Positions 50,895 through 59,496 of a DNA stretch of 64,000 bases are shown here, one piece after another (position 1 is the stretch's first letter; each line of letters starts with the position of its first letter). The stretch covers positions 140,157 to 204,156 of the forward strand of contig JAFABB010000003.1 of NCBI GenBank assembly GCA_023426245.1, read 5' to 3'. The DNA comes from Bacillota bacterium. GTDB lineage: Bacteria; Bacillota; UBA4882; UBA8346. The notes under the pieces were generated by a model. It made no database searches. It was not told the origin of the DNA and saw only the letters and a program-made list of their open reading frames with translations. A program made the position numbers and the translations under genes.

Positions 50895-53800
50895 TTGCGT
50901 TTTCTATTGGAACGGGTCCAGAAGATTACCGAAGAGCTAAGAGAGCAGATCCATCGGGAAGAAGTAAGAATCGAGTTTTTTTCATGGAAAGAGGGCCATT
51001 ATCACAGTGTCAGGGAAGTTGACCAAAGCCCGCTTCCCTGGCGGGAATTTGGGCCGGGGGGTTTTTGGGGTGGTCGCGATCAATTTTGCTGGTTTCGGGC
51101 CACACTCACGATTCCAGAAAGTTTTGCCGGAAAAACCGCTGCTATCCAGGTATTGACGAGTGAGGCCAAAGGTTTGTGGGATGCCACCAATCCCCAATTC
51201 ATCCTTTTTATCAATGGACAATTGATTCAGAGTTTGGATGTCAATCACCAGGAAGCCGTTTTCGTAAAACGGGCCAAGGCCGGGAGCTCTTATCAAATTG
51301 ATTTGCAAGCCTATAGCGGGATGCTGGACCGGAGAGCGAATCTCCGGTCCAGCATCGTGACCGTTGATGATGCCATCAGGGACTTCTATTATAATTTGAA
51401 TGTGCCGCTGCTGGTGGCCAAAGAATTAAACCCTGCCGACCGGAGAAGGGAAATTTTGTTGTCCGTCCTGAATGAGACCGTTAACCGGCTGGACTTGCGC
51501 AAACCTTACTCAGGCAGTTTTTATGACTCTCTCAAAGAGGCGGATGGTTACTTGACTGAGCACCTATACCGGGAATTTGGAGGGGTCGGCGATGAAGTGG
51601 CCACCTGTATCGGCCATACCCATATCGATGTGGCCTGGCTCTGGACATTATCCCAAACCCGGGAAAAAGCCGCCCGCAGTTTTGCTACGGTTCTTAAATT
51701 GATGGACGATTATCCGGAATATTTTTTCATGTCAAGCCAACCCCAGTTATACCAGTTCGTCAAAGAAGACTATCCTGAGTTGTATGGCAAGATCAAGGAA
51801 AGAGTCAGGCAAGGGCGCTGGGAGCCTGAAGGGGCGATGTGGGTGGAGGCCGACTGCAATTTGGCGTCGGGCGAAGCGTTGGTGCGCCAAATTTTATTTG
51901 GAAGCCGCTTTTTTGAAAAAGAGTTCGGCGTCAAAAGCAAGGTTCTTTGGCTGCCCGATGTGTTCGGATATAGCGCGGCTTTGCCCCAGATCATGAAAAA
52001 ATCCGGGATTGACTATTTTATGACCACTAAAATCAGCTGGAACGAATTTAATAAAATGCCCTATGATACCTTTATGTGGCGGGGAATTGACGGCACGGAA
52101 GTGCTGACCCATTTTATCACCACCCGCGATCCGGAATTCAAACTAAATCCCCATTGCACGACTTACAACGGTAAAATCAATCCGGCGGAGATCATCGGCG
52201 GTTGGGAACGCTATCAACAGAAGAATTTAAACCATGATATTTTGGTAGCCTTTGGTTATGGGGATGGCGGCGGCGGAGCTACATCAGAAATGCTTGAAAA
52301 TGCCAGAAGAATGAATCTGGGCATTCCCGGCTGCCCCAAGACCCAACTGGGGAAGGTGAGGGATTATTTTGAGCGGCTTGAGGCGAAGACGGCCCATCGA
52401 AAGGAATTGCCCAAATGGTCCGGTGAACTGTATTTGGAGTATCATCGCGGCACGTATACCTCAATGGGACGCAATAAGCGCTACAACCGGAAAAGTGAAT
52501 TTCTATACCAGGATATTGAGTTCTTTTCGGTATGCGGGATGTTGTTGGGAGAAAGCTATCCCCAAGAAACTATCAACCGGGGTTGGGAAACCATTTTGCT
52601 CAATCAATTTCACGATATTCTCCCGGGTTCGGCCATCGAGGAGGTTTATGAAGATTCCCGGCGGCAATATGAGGATATTTTGGCCCGGGGTCAGGAATTA
52701 GTCTCCGGAGCCTTAGCCGGTATTGCGGCCCATATTCAGGTGCAATCTCCGGCGGTCATCGTTTTCAACACCCTTTCCTATCTGCGGGATGATATTGCGT
52801 TATTGAATATACCGGAAGCCGCTGCCGAGGATTATTCATGCCTCATTGATTCGGCGGGCCGCAAAACTCCTTTACAGCACGTGAAAGAGAATGGGCAGGA
52901 GCGGCTCCTGATCATGGCGGCTGAGGTTCCGCCCAATGGTTACCGCACTTATTATTTAAGCCGGGAGCAGCCGGACGATCGCCCCGAATTGTCGATTAGC
53001 GATTCTTGTTTAGAGAACCGTTATTTCCGGGTGGAAATTGATCAAAAAGGAACGATAGCCTCGTTTTATGACAAGATTAACCGCAGGCAGGTTCTAAAAC
53101 CCGGCTGGCGGGGGAATGTGTTGCAAGCTTTTGAAGATAAACCGGCGGAGTTTAATAATTGGAATATCGACCTTTATTTTCAGGAGAAAATGTGGGAAGT
53201 CGATCAAGTGGAGGAAATTTCCGTTATCGAACCAGGGCCGGTGCGTGGCGGGATTCGTATCCGGAAGAAATTTCTCGATTCAACCATTGAACAAAAGATT
53301 TATATGTATGCGAATATCCCCAGGATTGATTTTGACACCCGTATCGATTGGAAGGAAAGCCAAATTCTTTTAAAAGCGGCATTTCCGGTGGATATCCATA
53401 CGGAGAAAGCAACTTACGACATTCAGTTCGGCAATGTGGAACGGCCCACTCACAATAATACCTCCTGGGATCTGGCCCAGTTCGAAGTGGCGGCTCATAA
53501 GTGGGCCGACCTCTCGGAAACCGGTTATGGCGTGAGTTTGCTGAATGATTGTAAATACGGGCATGACATTAAAGACGGCGTGATGCGTCTGACTTTACTC
53601 AAATCGGGAATCGATCCCAATCCCCAAGCGGATCGGGAAGAGCATCATTTTCTTTATTCATTGTATCCCCATTCCGGGGATTGGAAGGTCGGCAAAACCG
53701 AACCAATGGCCTATAGTCTGAATGTCCCTCTTTATGCCGGTTTTGAAAAGCCCCATCCCGGAAACTTGCCGGAGGATATGGCCTTTTTCCGGGTTGATCA

Positions 53801-54047
53801 GGCCAATGTTGTCTTGACAACCGTCAAAAAAGCGGAAGAGGACCAAGATGTCATCTTGCGGATCTATGAGTCGCAAAACCGCCGCGCCCAGGTGAAAATA
53901 TCCTGTTTTTCGAAGTTGCGGCAGGTTGTCGAGTGTAATCTAATGGAAGATCCCCAGCAGGATAGGGTTATTCAGGATGATGGGTTCCAATTTGAGATTC
54001 TTCCTTATGAAATCAAGACTTTCAAATTAGCGTTTCGGCCCGAGTAG
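50895..54047 (+). CDS. GH38-family alpha-mannosidase
   Basis: 1050 residues, the usual size. No signal peptide, so it works in the cytoplasm on imported mannosides. An N-terminal beta domain is followed by the GH38 barrel with HTHIDVAWLW (241-250, Zn ligands), SSQPQLY near 279, LWLPDVFGYSAALPQI (nucleophile Asp about 354), QFHDILPGSAIEE near 575 and large C-terminal beta-sandwich domains. Start TTG 50895 follows GGAGGG by 7 nt. It closes the ABC operon. The reaction is hydrolysis of alpha-mannosidic bonds with retention; the exact linkage is not readable. Confidence 0.95.
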   Translation: MRFLLERVQKITEELREQIHREEVRIEFFSWKEGHYHSVREVDQSPLPWREFGPGGFWGGRDQFCWFRATLTIPESFAGKTAAIQVLTSEAKGLWDATNPQFILFINGQLIQSLDVNHQEAVFVKRAKAGSSYQIDLQAYSGMLDRRANLRSSIVTVDDAIRDFYYNLNVPLLVAKELNPADRRREILLSVLNETVNRLDLRKPYSGSFYDSLKEADGYLTEHLYREFGGVGDEVATCIGHTHIDVAWLWTLSQTREKAARSFATVLKLMDDYPEYFFMSSQPQLYQFVKEDYPELYGKIKERVRQGRWEPEGAMWVEADCNLASGEALVRQILFGSRFFEKEFGVKSKVLWLPDVFGYSAALPQIMKKSGIDYFMTTKISWNEFNKMPYDTFMWRGIDGTEVLTHFITTRDPEFKLNPHCTTYNGKINPAEIIGGWERYQQKNLNHDILVAFGYGDGGGGATSEMLENARRMNLGIPGCPKTQLGKVRDYFERLEAKTAHRKELPKWSGELYLEYHRGTYTSMGRNKRYNRKSEFLYQDIEFFSVCGMLLGESYPQETINRGWETILLNQFHDILPGSAIEEVYEDSRRQYEDILARGQELVSGALAGIAAHIQVQSPAVIVFNTLSYLRDDIALLNIPEAAAEDYSCLIDSAGRKTPLQHVKENGQERLLIMAAEVPPNGYRTYYLSREQPDDRPELSISDSCLENRYFRVEIDQKGTIASFYDKINRRQVLKPGWRGNVLQAFEDKPAEFNNWNIDLYFQEKMWEVDQVEEISVIEPGPVRGGIRIRKKFLDSTIEQKIYMYANIPRIDFDTRIDWKESQILLKAAFPVDIHTEKATYDIQFGNVERPTHNNTSWDLAQFEVAAHKWADLSETGYGVSLLNDCKYGHDIKDGVMRLTLLKSGIDPNPQADREEHHFLYSLYPHSGDWKVGKTEPMAYSLNVPLYAGFEKPHPGNLPEDMAFFRVDQANVVLTTVKKAEEDQDVILRIYESQNRRAQVKISCFSKLRQVVECNLMEDPQQDRVIQDDGFQFEILPYEIKTFKLAFRPE

Positions 54048-54317
54048 TCAAGTACTTCAGGCGGGAAGTTTTACACCAGCGGAGTGTGAATGCAAATGCC
54101 ACTAGAGAGAAATAGCCACAGACACAGAGAAGACTCAATCAGCGTGGCCAATCATTTTTTGCAAAAGGAATAAATATTAGCTTTGTGCTTCGTGTCGAAC
54201 CCATATTTCAATTCACAGGCACCGGAGAAAAAATTACATGATTCCGTTTTGGCTTCATAGTATCTATTGGGGAGAAGTGCTGATATCAAAGGTTTTCTCC
54301 GGACGCAGTTCTCGCGG

Positions 54318-54875
54318 TTACTTCCATAGAAGAATCCGCGGCGGTTTTCTGGTATAAGATGATGGAGTAAAATCCGGGTAACCAAGGATCAGGGGAGCCA
54401 CCGTTGTTAAATCAGGAGCAATTCCCATCTCCGTTTTGAAGTCCGGATCGTCGAAAAGGGCGAATGAAAATCCAATCCAGCATGTTCCTAATCCCTCGGC
54501 GTGAGCCGCTAACATTAAATTTTGGGCGGCAAGACAACAGTCTCCATAAGAGGTGGCTCCTTGGCTGCCATAAATGATGATTAGGGTTCCGGCGTTATAA
54601 AAAATGTTAAACTCAGGATCGGCTAAGATTCTCCGGTAATCATGGGGATCGGGTTTGCTTTGTAGGGATGCAAGGCAAAGTACCTTAGCCCGGTCGGAGT
54701 ATTTTTTTAACAATTCTTGATCTTGGATAATTGCGAACGACCAGGGCTGAGAGTTTGAAGCGCTTGGCGCCAAAGTCGCCGCTTCCAGGAGTTTGTTAAT
54801 GAGTTCTTTAGGTACAGGCGTATTTTTATATTTGCGGATTGAGCGGCGGGTATAAAGGGCATGTATCAGTTCCAT
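54318..54875 (-). CDS. Nitroreductase-family FMN oxidoreductase
   Basis: 185 residues. RRSIRKYKNTPVP near the N-terminus and APSASNSQPWSFAII are the FMN-binding motifs of the nitroreductase fold. GDCCLAAQNLMLAAHAEGLGTCWIG is the family's second signature. It would reduce quinones, nitro compounds or similar. ACGGAGGCATCCTC precedes ATG 54875. The 54048-54317 interval behind it contains no gene and has a CCACAGACACAGAGAAG motif. Confidence 0.9.
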   Translation of the reverse strand: MELIHALYTRRSIRKYKNTPVPKELINKLLEAATLAPSASNSQPWSFAIIQDQELLKKYSDRAKVLCLASLQSKPDPHDYRRILADPEFNIFYNAGTLIIIYGSQGATSYGDCCLAAQNLMLAAHAEGLGTCWIGFSFALFDDPDFKTEMGIAPDLTTVAPLILGYPDFTPSSYTRKPPRILLWK

Positions 54876-54969
54876 GAGGATGCCTCCGTAAAAGGGTATT
54901 TATCCATTATTATTCCCTGCAACTTCATATTATTATGATTGATTGGTATATAAGCAAAGACTAAAAATA

Positions 54970-54997
54970 TTGGGAGCAATGGCTTCATTGCCCCCAA
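54970..54997 (-). terminator. Terminator after the beta-barrel gene
   Basis: TTGGG-GCAATG and CATTGC-CCCAA form an interrupted stem with a 4-nt loop; the minus-strand side ends in AATATTTTT. It is about 70 nt past the stop of the beta-barrel gene. Confidence 0.6.
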
Positions 54998-55065
54998 TTG
55001 ATGAAGAATAAATCGTAATCATTGAGCGAAATAAGGCGTTCTGCAAAGTCGGAATGAATGACTAT

Positions 55066-55722
55066 TTAAAAATAAAGATTCATTCCAACATTGAAGCATA
55101 ATCCGTTTCCATCTACGTAACTCGGCAAAGTGCCACTTGCATCTACACCGGATACATCGGTAAATTCTGTCGTTCGGTAAATAGCCTCTCCTTTGAAGGC
55201 AACATTAGAGAATTTTAGCTCCAGTCCATAGCCTAAATTGAGCCCGATACCAGTGAAAGTAGCATCTCCACTTCCATAATAATTATTAACGGAGCCATAC
55301 TCGACTTCCAATGAAGTAAGGCATAAACCCACCAGGATATATGGCTTAAAATGTTGAGACGGACCGATAAATTTTTTAAAATTCACATCAAAAATACCGT
55401 AACTAGCATCCATTGGTCCTCCAAGCGAATCAACTCCATCATGGGAAGAAGCGGTCAAGCCGAACTCTAGTGCACAACTGCGGAATTCCATTCCGAGGGT
55501 TAAAGATAGACCGTTTCCCGGATCCAATGCTGGGACAGATTCTAATTCTGTTTCGTAGCCGTCAGAAAAATAATAATCTGTCGCATCAGTATTAACGGAA
55601 TTATAAACTTGCGAAACTCCAAGGTAAAATTGAGGTCTGGCATAAGCAAAAGAAGCCAATCCTAATAAAAAGACCATTGCCAATAAACTAGCTGTAAGGC
55701 ATATATGTAAGATTCGTTTCAT
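55066..55722 (-). CDS. Outer-membrane beta-barrel-like protein with signal peptide
   Basis: 218 residues. The first 29 form a classical signal peptide (KRILHICLTASLLAMVFLLGLASFAYA) before RPQFYLGVS. The mature part has alternating residue pattern, repeated short strands with Gly, Tyr and Ser turns (LSLTLGMEF, ALEFGLTA, TGIGLNLGYGLELKF) and ends in the aromatic NLYF, the terminal motif of outer-membrane beta-barrels recognised by BamA. Start ATG 55722 follows AAGGAGG. Presence of such a protein in a spore former suggests a diderm cell. Alternatively it is a secreted all-beta protein. Confidence 0.7.
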   Translation of the reverse strand: MKRILHICLTASLLAMVFLLGLASFAYARPQFYLGVSQVYNSVNTDATDYYFSDGYETELESVPALDPGNGLSLTLGMEFRSCALEFGLTASSHDGVDSLGGPMDASYGIFDVNFKKFIGPSQHFKPYILVGLCLTSLEVEYGSVNNYYGSGDATFTGIGLNLGYGLELKFSNVAFKGEAIYRTTEFTDVSGVDASGTLPSYVDGNGLCFNVGMNLYF

Positions 55723-55933
55723 GGTTTTCCTCCTTGTTTTAGGCAAAAACACTCACAAATATATTTCGGATAAAAATACCTTTTTCCTGCTAATAAGTTA
55801 ACGATTTCATGAATGTGAAGATCCAGGCAAATTAATGGTTTGCCTGGATAAGGAAAATCTGTAAACGGATTAACAATAACCACTTCTGTTTCCGGTCGCA
55901 TATCATATACCATTAAAAAGGAGATGGTACATA

Positions 55934-57784
55934 GTGTGCGGTATCACCGGGTGGATTGATTGGAAAGAAGACCTGACCCAAAAAAGAAGAATTCTTGAGC
56001 ATATGACGGAGACGTTGGAGGCTAGGGGGCCTGATGCCTATGGATACTGGGTGAGTGCCCGGGCCGCCATTGGACACCGGAGATTGGTCGTTGTTGATCC
56101 CGAAGGCGGTAAGCAACCTATGATCCGCCAAATCGGGGACCAGTTTTACGTATTGACTTATAACGGTGAACTTTACAATACGGATGAAATTCGTAAAGAT
56201 TTAATCCATAAGGGTTATCGGTTTCAGTCATACTCAGACACCGAGGTGGTCTTGGTCTCGTACTTGGAATGGGGACCCGCCTGTGTGGAAAAGTTTAATG
56301 GTATTTTTGCTTTTGGGGTTTGGAGCGAGTCGGAGCAAAGCCTGTTTTTAGCACGGGATCGGATGGGTGTTAAGCCGCTTTTTTATACGCAGAGAGGGGA
56401 TTCGTTTTTATTTGGTTCGGAGATTAAGGCATTACTTGCTCATCCCAAAGTGCCGGCTGAGATTGATGAGGAGGGGCTATCCGAAATATTCGGTTTAGGA
56501 CCGGCCCATACCCCTGGAAACGGAGTTTATCGAGGGATTCAAGAACTTAGGCCAGGTTGTTTTTTGTGCTATGATCACAAGGGCATCAGCATTCAGAGAT
56601 ATTGGGGGCTAAAGAGTATGCCCCATACCGATGATCTGGATACAACTACTGCTAAAGTCCGGGAATTGGTTGAGGATTCTATTGAACGTCAGCTGGTTTC
56701 CGATGTCCCGGTTTGCACTTTTTTATCGGGGGGACTTGATTCCAGCATTATTTCAGCTGTAGCCGCCGATAGGTACCGCAAGCAGGGGAGAGCATCTTTA
56801 ATTACCTATTCGGTTGATTATATTGACAATGAAAAATTTTTTACCGCAAGCGATTTCCAACCCAATTCTGATCAATATTGGTCCAATCAGATGGCTGAGT
56901 TTTTAAATACGGATCACCGTCGTGTACTAGTTGATACCCCCCAACTGGCCGATGCCTTACACCAAGCAACCACCGCCCGCGATTTGCCTGGGATGGCCGA
57001 TGTGGATTCTTCTTTGTATTTATTTTGCCAAGAGATAAAAAAAGGCGCGACGGTTGCATTATCAGGGGAATGCGCCGATGAAGTATTCGGCGGCTATCCT
57101 TGGTTTTATCGCTCCGAAACGGTGAATGCGGATACGTTCCCATGGTCGTTATCCACCGAGTTTCGCAACGAAATATTAGCTCCGGAACTCAAAAATAAAA
57201 TAAATATTGATGAGTATATCCGTTTCCGATATAAACAGGCTCTGGCTGAGGTACCGAGACTAGCTGAGGACGATGAGCAGGAAGCAAGAAGGCGGGAACT
57301 TTTTTATTTAAATATTCATTGGTTTATGGCATTGCTATTGGAGAGGAAGGACCGGATGAGTATGGCATCGGGCTTGGAAGTCCGGGTACCTTTTTGTGAT
57401 CACCGGCTCGTGGAATACGTTTGGAATATTCCCTGGGCTATGAAAAGTTGGAATCAAAGGGAGAAAGGCATTTTGCGTCGAGCCATGAGGGGACTGCTGC
57501 CAGAAGAAATTATTACCCGTAAAAAGAGTCCTTATCCTAAAACCCATAACCCATCTTATTTAGAACAAGTCAGTCATAAGTTGTTATCGATTCTAACTGA
57601 TCCGGGTTCCCCAATTTTGAATTTGGTTGACCGGGAGAAAGTCATGCGAATGATTCAATCAAAAGGTCAAGATCTTCAGCGTCCCTGGTTTGGACAGTTA
57701 ATGACAATGCCGCAATTATTCGCCTATTTAATTCAAGTCGATACCTGGTTACGCGCCTATAAAGTTCAGATCGTAATGGGATAA
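55934..57784 (+). CDS. asnB: Asparagine synthetase (glutamine-hydrolysing), AsnB type
   Basis: 616 residues. The amidotransferase domain begins with catalytic Cys2 (MCGITGWID) and carries RGPDAYG, HRRL, YNGELYN and FSDTE-like motifs. The synthetase half holds the ATP-pyrophosphatase loop SGGLDSS (about 267) and ALSGECADEVFGGYPW (about 375). The reaction makes asparagine from aspartate, glutamine and ATP. Start GTG 55934 follows AGGAG. Family length is about 600 for the Bacillus AsnO/AsnB group, so it fits. The neighbour upstream is on the other strand. Confidence 0.94.
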   Translation: MCGITGWIDWKEDLTQKRRILEHMTETLEARGPDAYGYWVSARAAIGHRRLVVVDPEGGKQPMIRQIGDQFYVLTYNGELYNTDEIRKDLIHKGYRFQSYSDTEVVLVSYLEWGPACVEKFNGIFAFGVWSESEQSLFLARDRMGVKPLFYTQRGDSFLFGSEIKALLAHPKVPAEIDEEGLSEIFGLGPAHTPGNGVYRGIQELRPGCFLCYDHKGISIQRYWGLKSMPHTDDLDTTTAKVRELVEDSIERQLVSDVPVCTFLSGGLDSSIISAVAADRYRKQGRASLITYSVDYIDNEKFFTASDFQPNSDQYWSNQMAEFLNTDHRRVLVDTPQLADALHQATTARDLPGMADVDSSLYLFCQEIKKGATVALSGECADEVFGGYPWFYRSETVNADTFPWSLSTEFRNEILAPELKNKINIDEYIRFRYKQALAEVPRLAEDDEQEARRRELFYLNIHWFMALLLERKDRMSMASGLEVRVPFCDHRLVEYVWNIPWAMKSWNQREKGILRRAMRGLLPEEIITRKKSPYPKTHNPSYLEQVSHKLLSILTDPGSPILNLVDREKVMRMIQSKGQDLQRPWFGQLMTMPQLFAYLIQVDTWLRAYKVQIVMG

Positions 57785-57909
57785 ATTCTTTAGTTAGGGA
57801 ATTGAAACTCTTGGCTCAGCGAGTGTGATGGGCTTTCAATATCAAAGTGCTTATAGAGAGTCTATCATAAAATATATCTATTAATTAAGAAGTCAGTGGC
57901 GGATTGACG

Positions 57910-57956
57910 GATATACAATATATAGTAGCCAAAAATTTTACTATATATTGTATATC
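57910..57956. repeat. Palindromic repeat core, copy C
   Basis: GATATACAATATATAGTA and TACTATATATTGTATATC form an 18-bp perfect stem with an 11-nt loop. The core is the same as that of copies A and B (ATACAATA). The GGCTGTC/GACAGCC outer arms are missing. It stands between convergent asnB and the lipoprotein gene, so it may act as their terminator. Confidence 0.65.
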
Positions 57957-57967
57957 TGCATTTAATT

Positions 57968-58468
57968 TTATTTTTGCTTGGGACTCCCTGGAGAAACGGA
58001 AGGTTTTATGTTTTTCATGGCATCTTTAATACTGCGAACATCTTTAGATACAGCAGTTTTATTTTTTGTCTTCACATCAGCCTGAAGTTTGGTATACATT
58101 ATGTCAAAGTTGGCAGTATTCCGAAGACTTTTTCCTTTGGATCCAGTTGGCTGAAATCTCATCATGTCGCCACCTAATGAATTGGTCTCGCTATTGACTT
58201 TTGACCAATCGCCTTTATTAAGCGAATCTTCAATTTTGGTCAGCCGGTTGGTTATATCCTTTTCTGTCATACCAGAAACAGCCGGAGTCCGTTTCGTTGG
58301 TGCAGGCCTGACAATTTTATTCGTCGGTGCCCTTTTGGTTGGGGAAGTCATTTTAGGTCTTGTAGGGGCAGGCCTTGACTTGTTGGAACTCGGAAAAAGG
58401 GTACAGCCATTGATCATAATACTAAAAATCAACAACCAAATTGTCAAAAATATTTTCGAAGTATGCAT
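57968..58468 (-). CDS. Lipoprotein with a Pro/Thr/Lys-rich linker
   Basis: About 166 residues. Signal peptide and lipobox (INGC) at residues 5-22, then a low-complexity linker with two near repeats (RPAPTRPKMTSPTKRAPTN and RPAPTKRTPA), then a helical domain (about 70-160; MTEKDITNRLTKIEDSLNKGDWSKV and LQADVKTKNKTAV) with a positively charged tail. ATG 58468 follows AAGGAGGTG. The C-terminal domain resembles no family I know; a surface-anchored helical module is likely. Confidence 0.65.
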   Translation of the reverse strand: MHTSKIFLTIWLLIFSIMINGCTLFPSSNKSRPAPTRPKMTSPTKRAPTNKIVRPAPTKRTPAVSGMTEKDITNRLTKIEDSLNKGDWSKVNSETNSLGGDMMRFQPTGSKGKSLRNTANFDIMYTKLQADVKTKNKTAVSKDVRSIKDAMKNIKPSVSPGSPKQK

Positions 58469-58761
58469 TTTTTTCACCTCCTTAGTTAATATGTTTGCCA
58501 AATGCCGTTTGGTAGTTTGGACATTTTGGTTACAACACCGTGCGTCTAAAAATGTTTATGCAGTCTGTTATTAGGTTACCTAAGCGGGCTTTTTTTCAAA
58601 CCTGTTGAGAGAGTATAATTGATGGTAATCCTGGAATTAATTTCGCTACTGAATAATTTATCCAAATAATTCAACTGGACCGTTGAATTGCTCTCGTTTT
58701 TTTAATTATAGTTTTTAGCCTCGGTAACCAATGGACACTGTAATCTAATTAAGGAAAGGTT

Positions 58762-59259
58762 ATGTTTTCCTATGTAACTATTCGTAAAGTTGGGTATTCT
58801 AATTTTATGGCTTATATTTTGGTTGCAGCTGTGCTTTGGATATTCTTTTTTTGGCTCATATCTGATTCTGAACGTGCTAAATATTATCCAACCCTATTAT
58901 TTAGCGCTTTGCTTGCATTAGTTGCTGATCTTTATGGTGTGACTCTTGATCAGTGGGCCTACCATGGACCTGTTGTGGGAACTTTAAGTCTTTGGTCGGA
59001 TCTTGGAATTGCCCCTGCCGAAAGCGGACTATTTATGCGTTTTTATCCTACCCAATTCAATAAACTGGCTAAAATATGCTATTTTACAATTTGGTCAATG
59101 GGTAATGCCTTAGGTGAATGGCTTTTTGTTCAGCAAGGCTGGATTGTTTACGATCACTGGAATCCAATCCGTGCCACTATTTTTTATTATCTTTATTGGA
59201 CTGCTATTTGGGCCCAGGAATATTGGTATAATGCGACAGGTAGATTAAAGATATACTAG
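58762..59259 (+). CDS. CBO0543-like membrane protein, second copy
   Basis: 165 residues, five membrane helices with Trp/Tyr-rich ends (DQWAYHGPVVG, QQGWIVYDHWNPIRA, WTAIWAQEYWYN). The pattern of conserved His, Asp and Trp on loops is that of the CBO0543 family, as in the operon 1 protein at 529. AAGGAAAGG precedes ATG 58762. No germination gene is adjacent here, so if the family serves the receptors, this copy would act in trans. Function unknown. Confidence 0.65.
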   Translation: MFSYVTIRKVGYSNFMAYILVAAVLWIFFFWLISDSERAKYYPTLLFSALLALVADLYGVTLDQWAYHGPVVGTLSLWSDLGIAPAESGLFMRFYPTQFNKLAKICYFTIWSMGNALGEWLFVQQGWIVYDHWNPIRATIFYYLYWTAIWAQEYWYNATGRLKIY

Positions 59260-59363
59260 TTTTTAATTTAAACATAATGAATTCATGAAATATGCCGATA
59301 ATTGAGTAGATTGACTGAGTCTTGAAAGTTAGTTCATTTTGATTATTCTCAGGGGTAGCTCGC

Positions 59364-59390
59364 ATGATAGCCCTTCAAACGGGCTGTCAT
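59364..59390. terminator. Hairpin between the CBO0543-like gene and the acetyltransferase
   Basis: ATGATAGCCC and GGGCTGTCAT form a 10-bp stem (one G-T) with a 7-nt loop. TTGATT and AATCAA (59339 and 59394) extend it. No long U-run. It resembles the outer arms (GGGCTGT) of the palindromic repeats. Confidence 0.45.
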
Positions 59391-59496
59391 AAGAATCAAT
59401 GAAAATAAAAAGAGCCGAAGGACACCTTAAACCGGTGAAGTTTTATTTTGATATCAGCTATAGAGACCATTTCGTTAAGGAGACTTAAGGATTTTA

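Noticed and set aside
55719..55913. 64-codon minus-strand ORF upstream of the beta-barrel gene
   Set aside because: No ribosome site, and it overlaps the start and ribosome site of the beta-barrel gene in the same direction in another frame.
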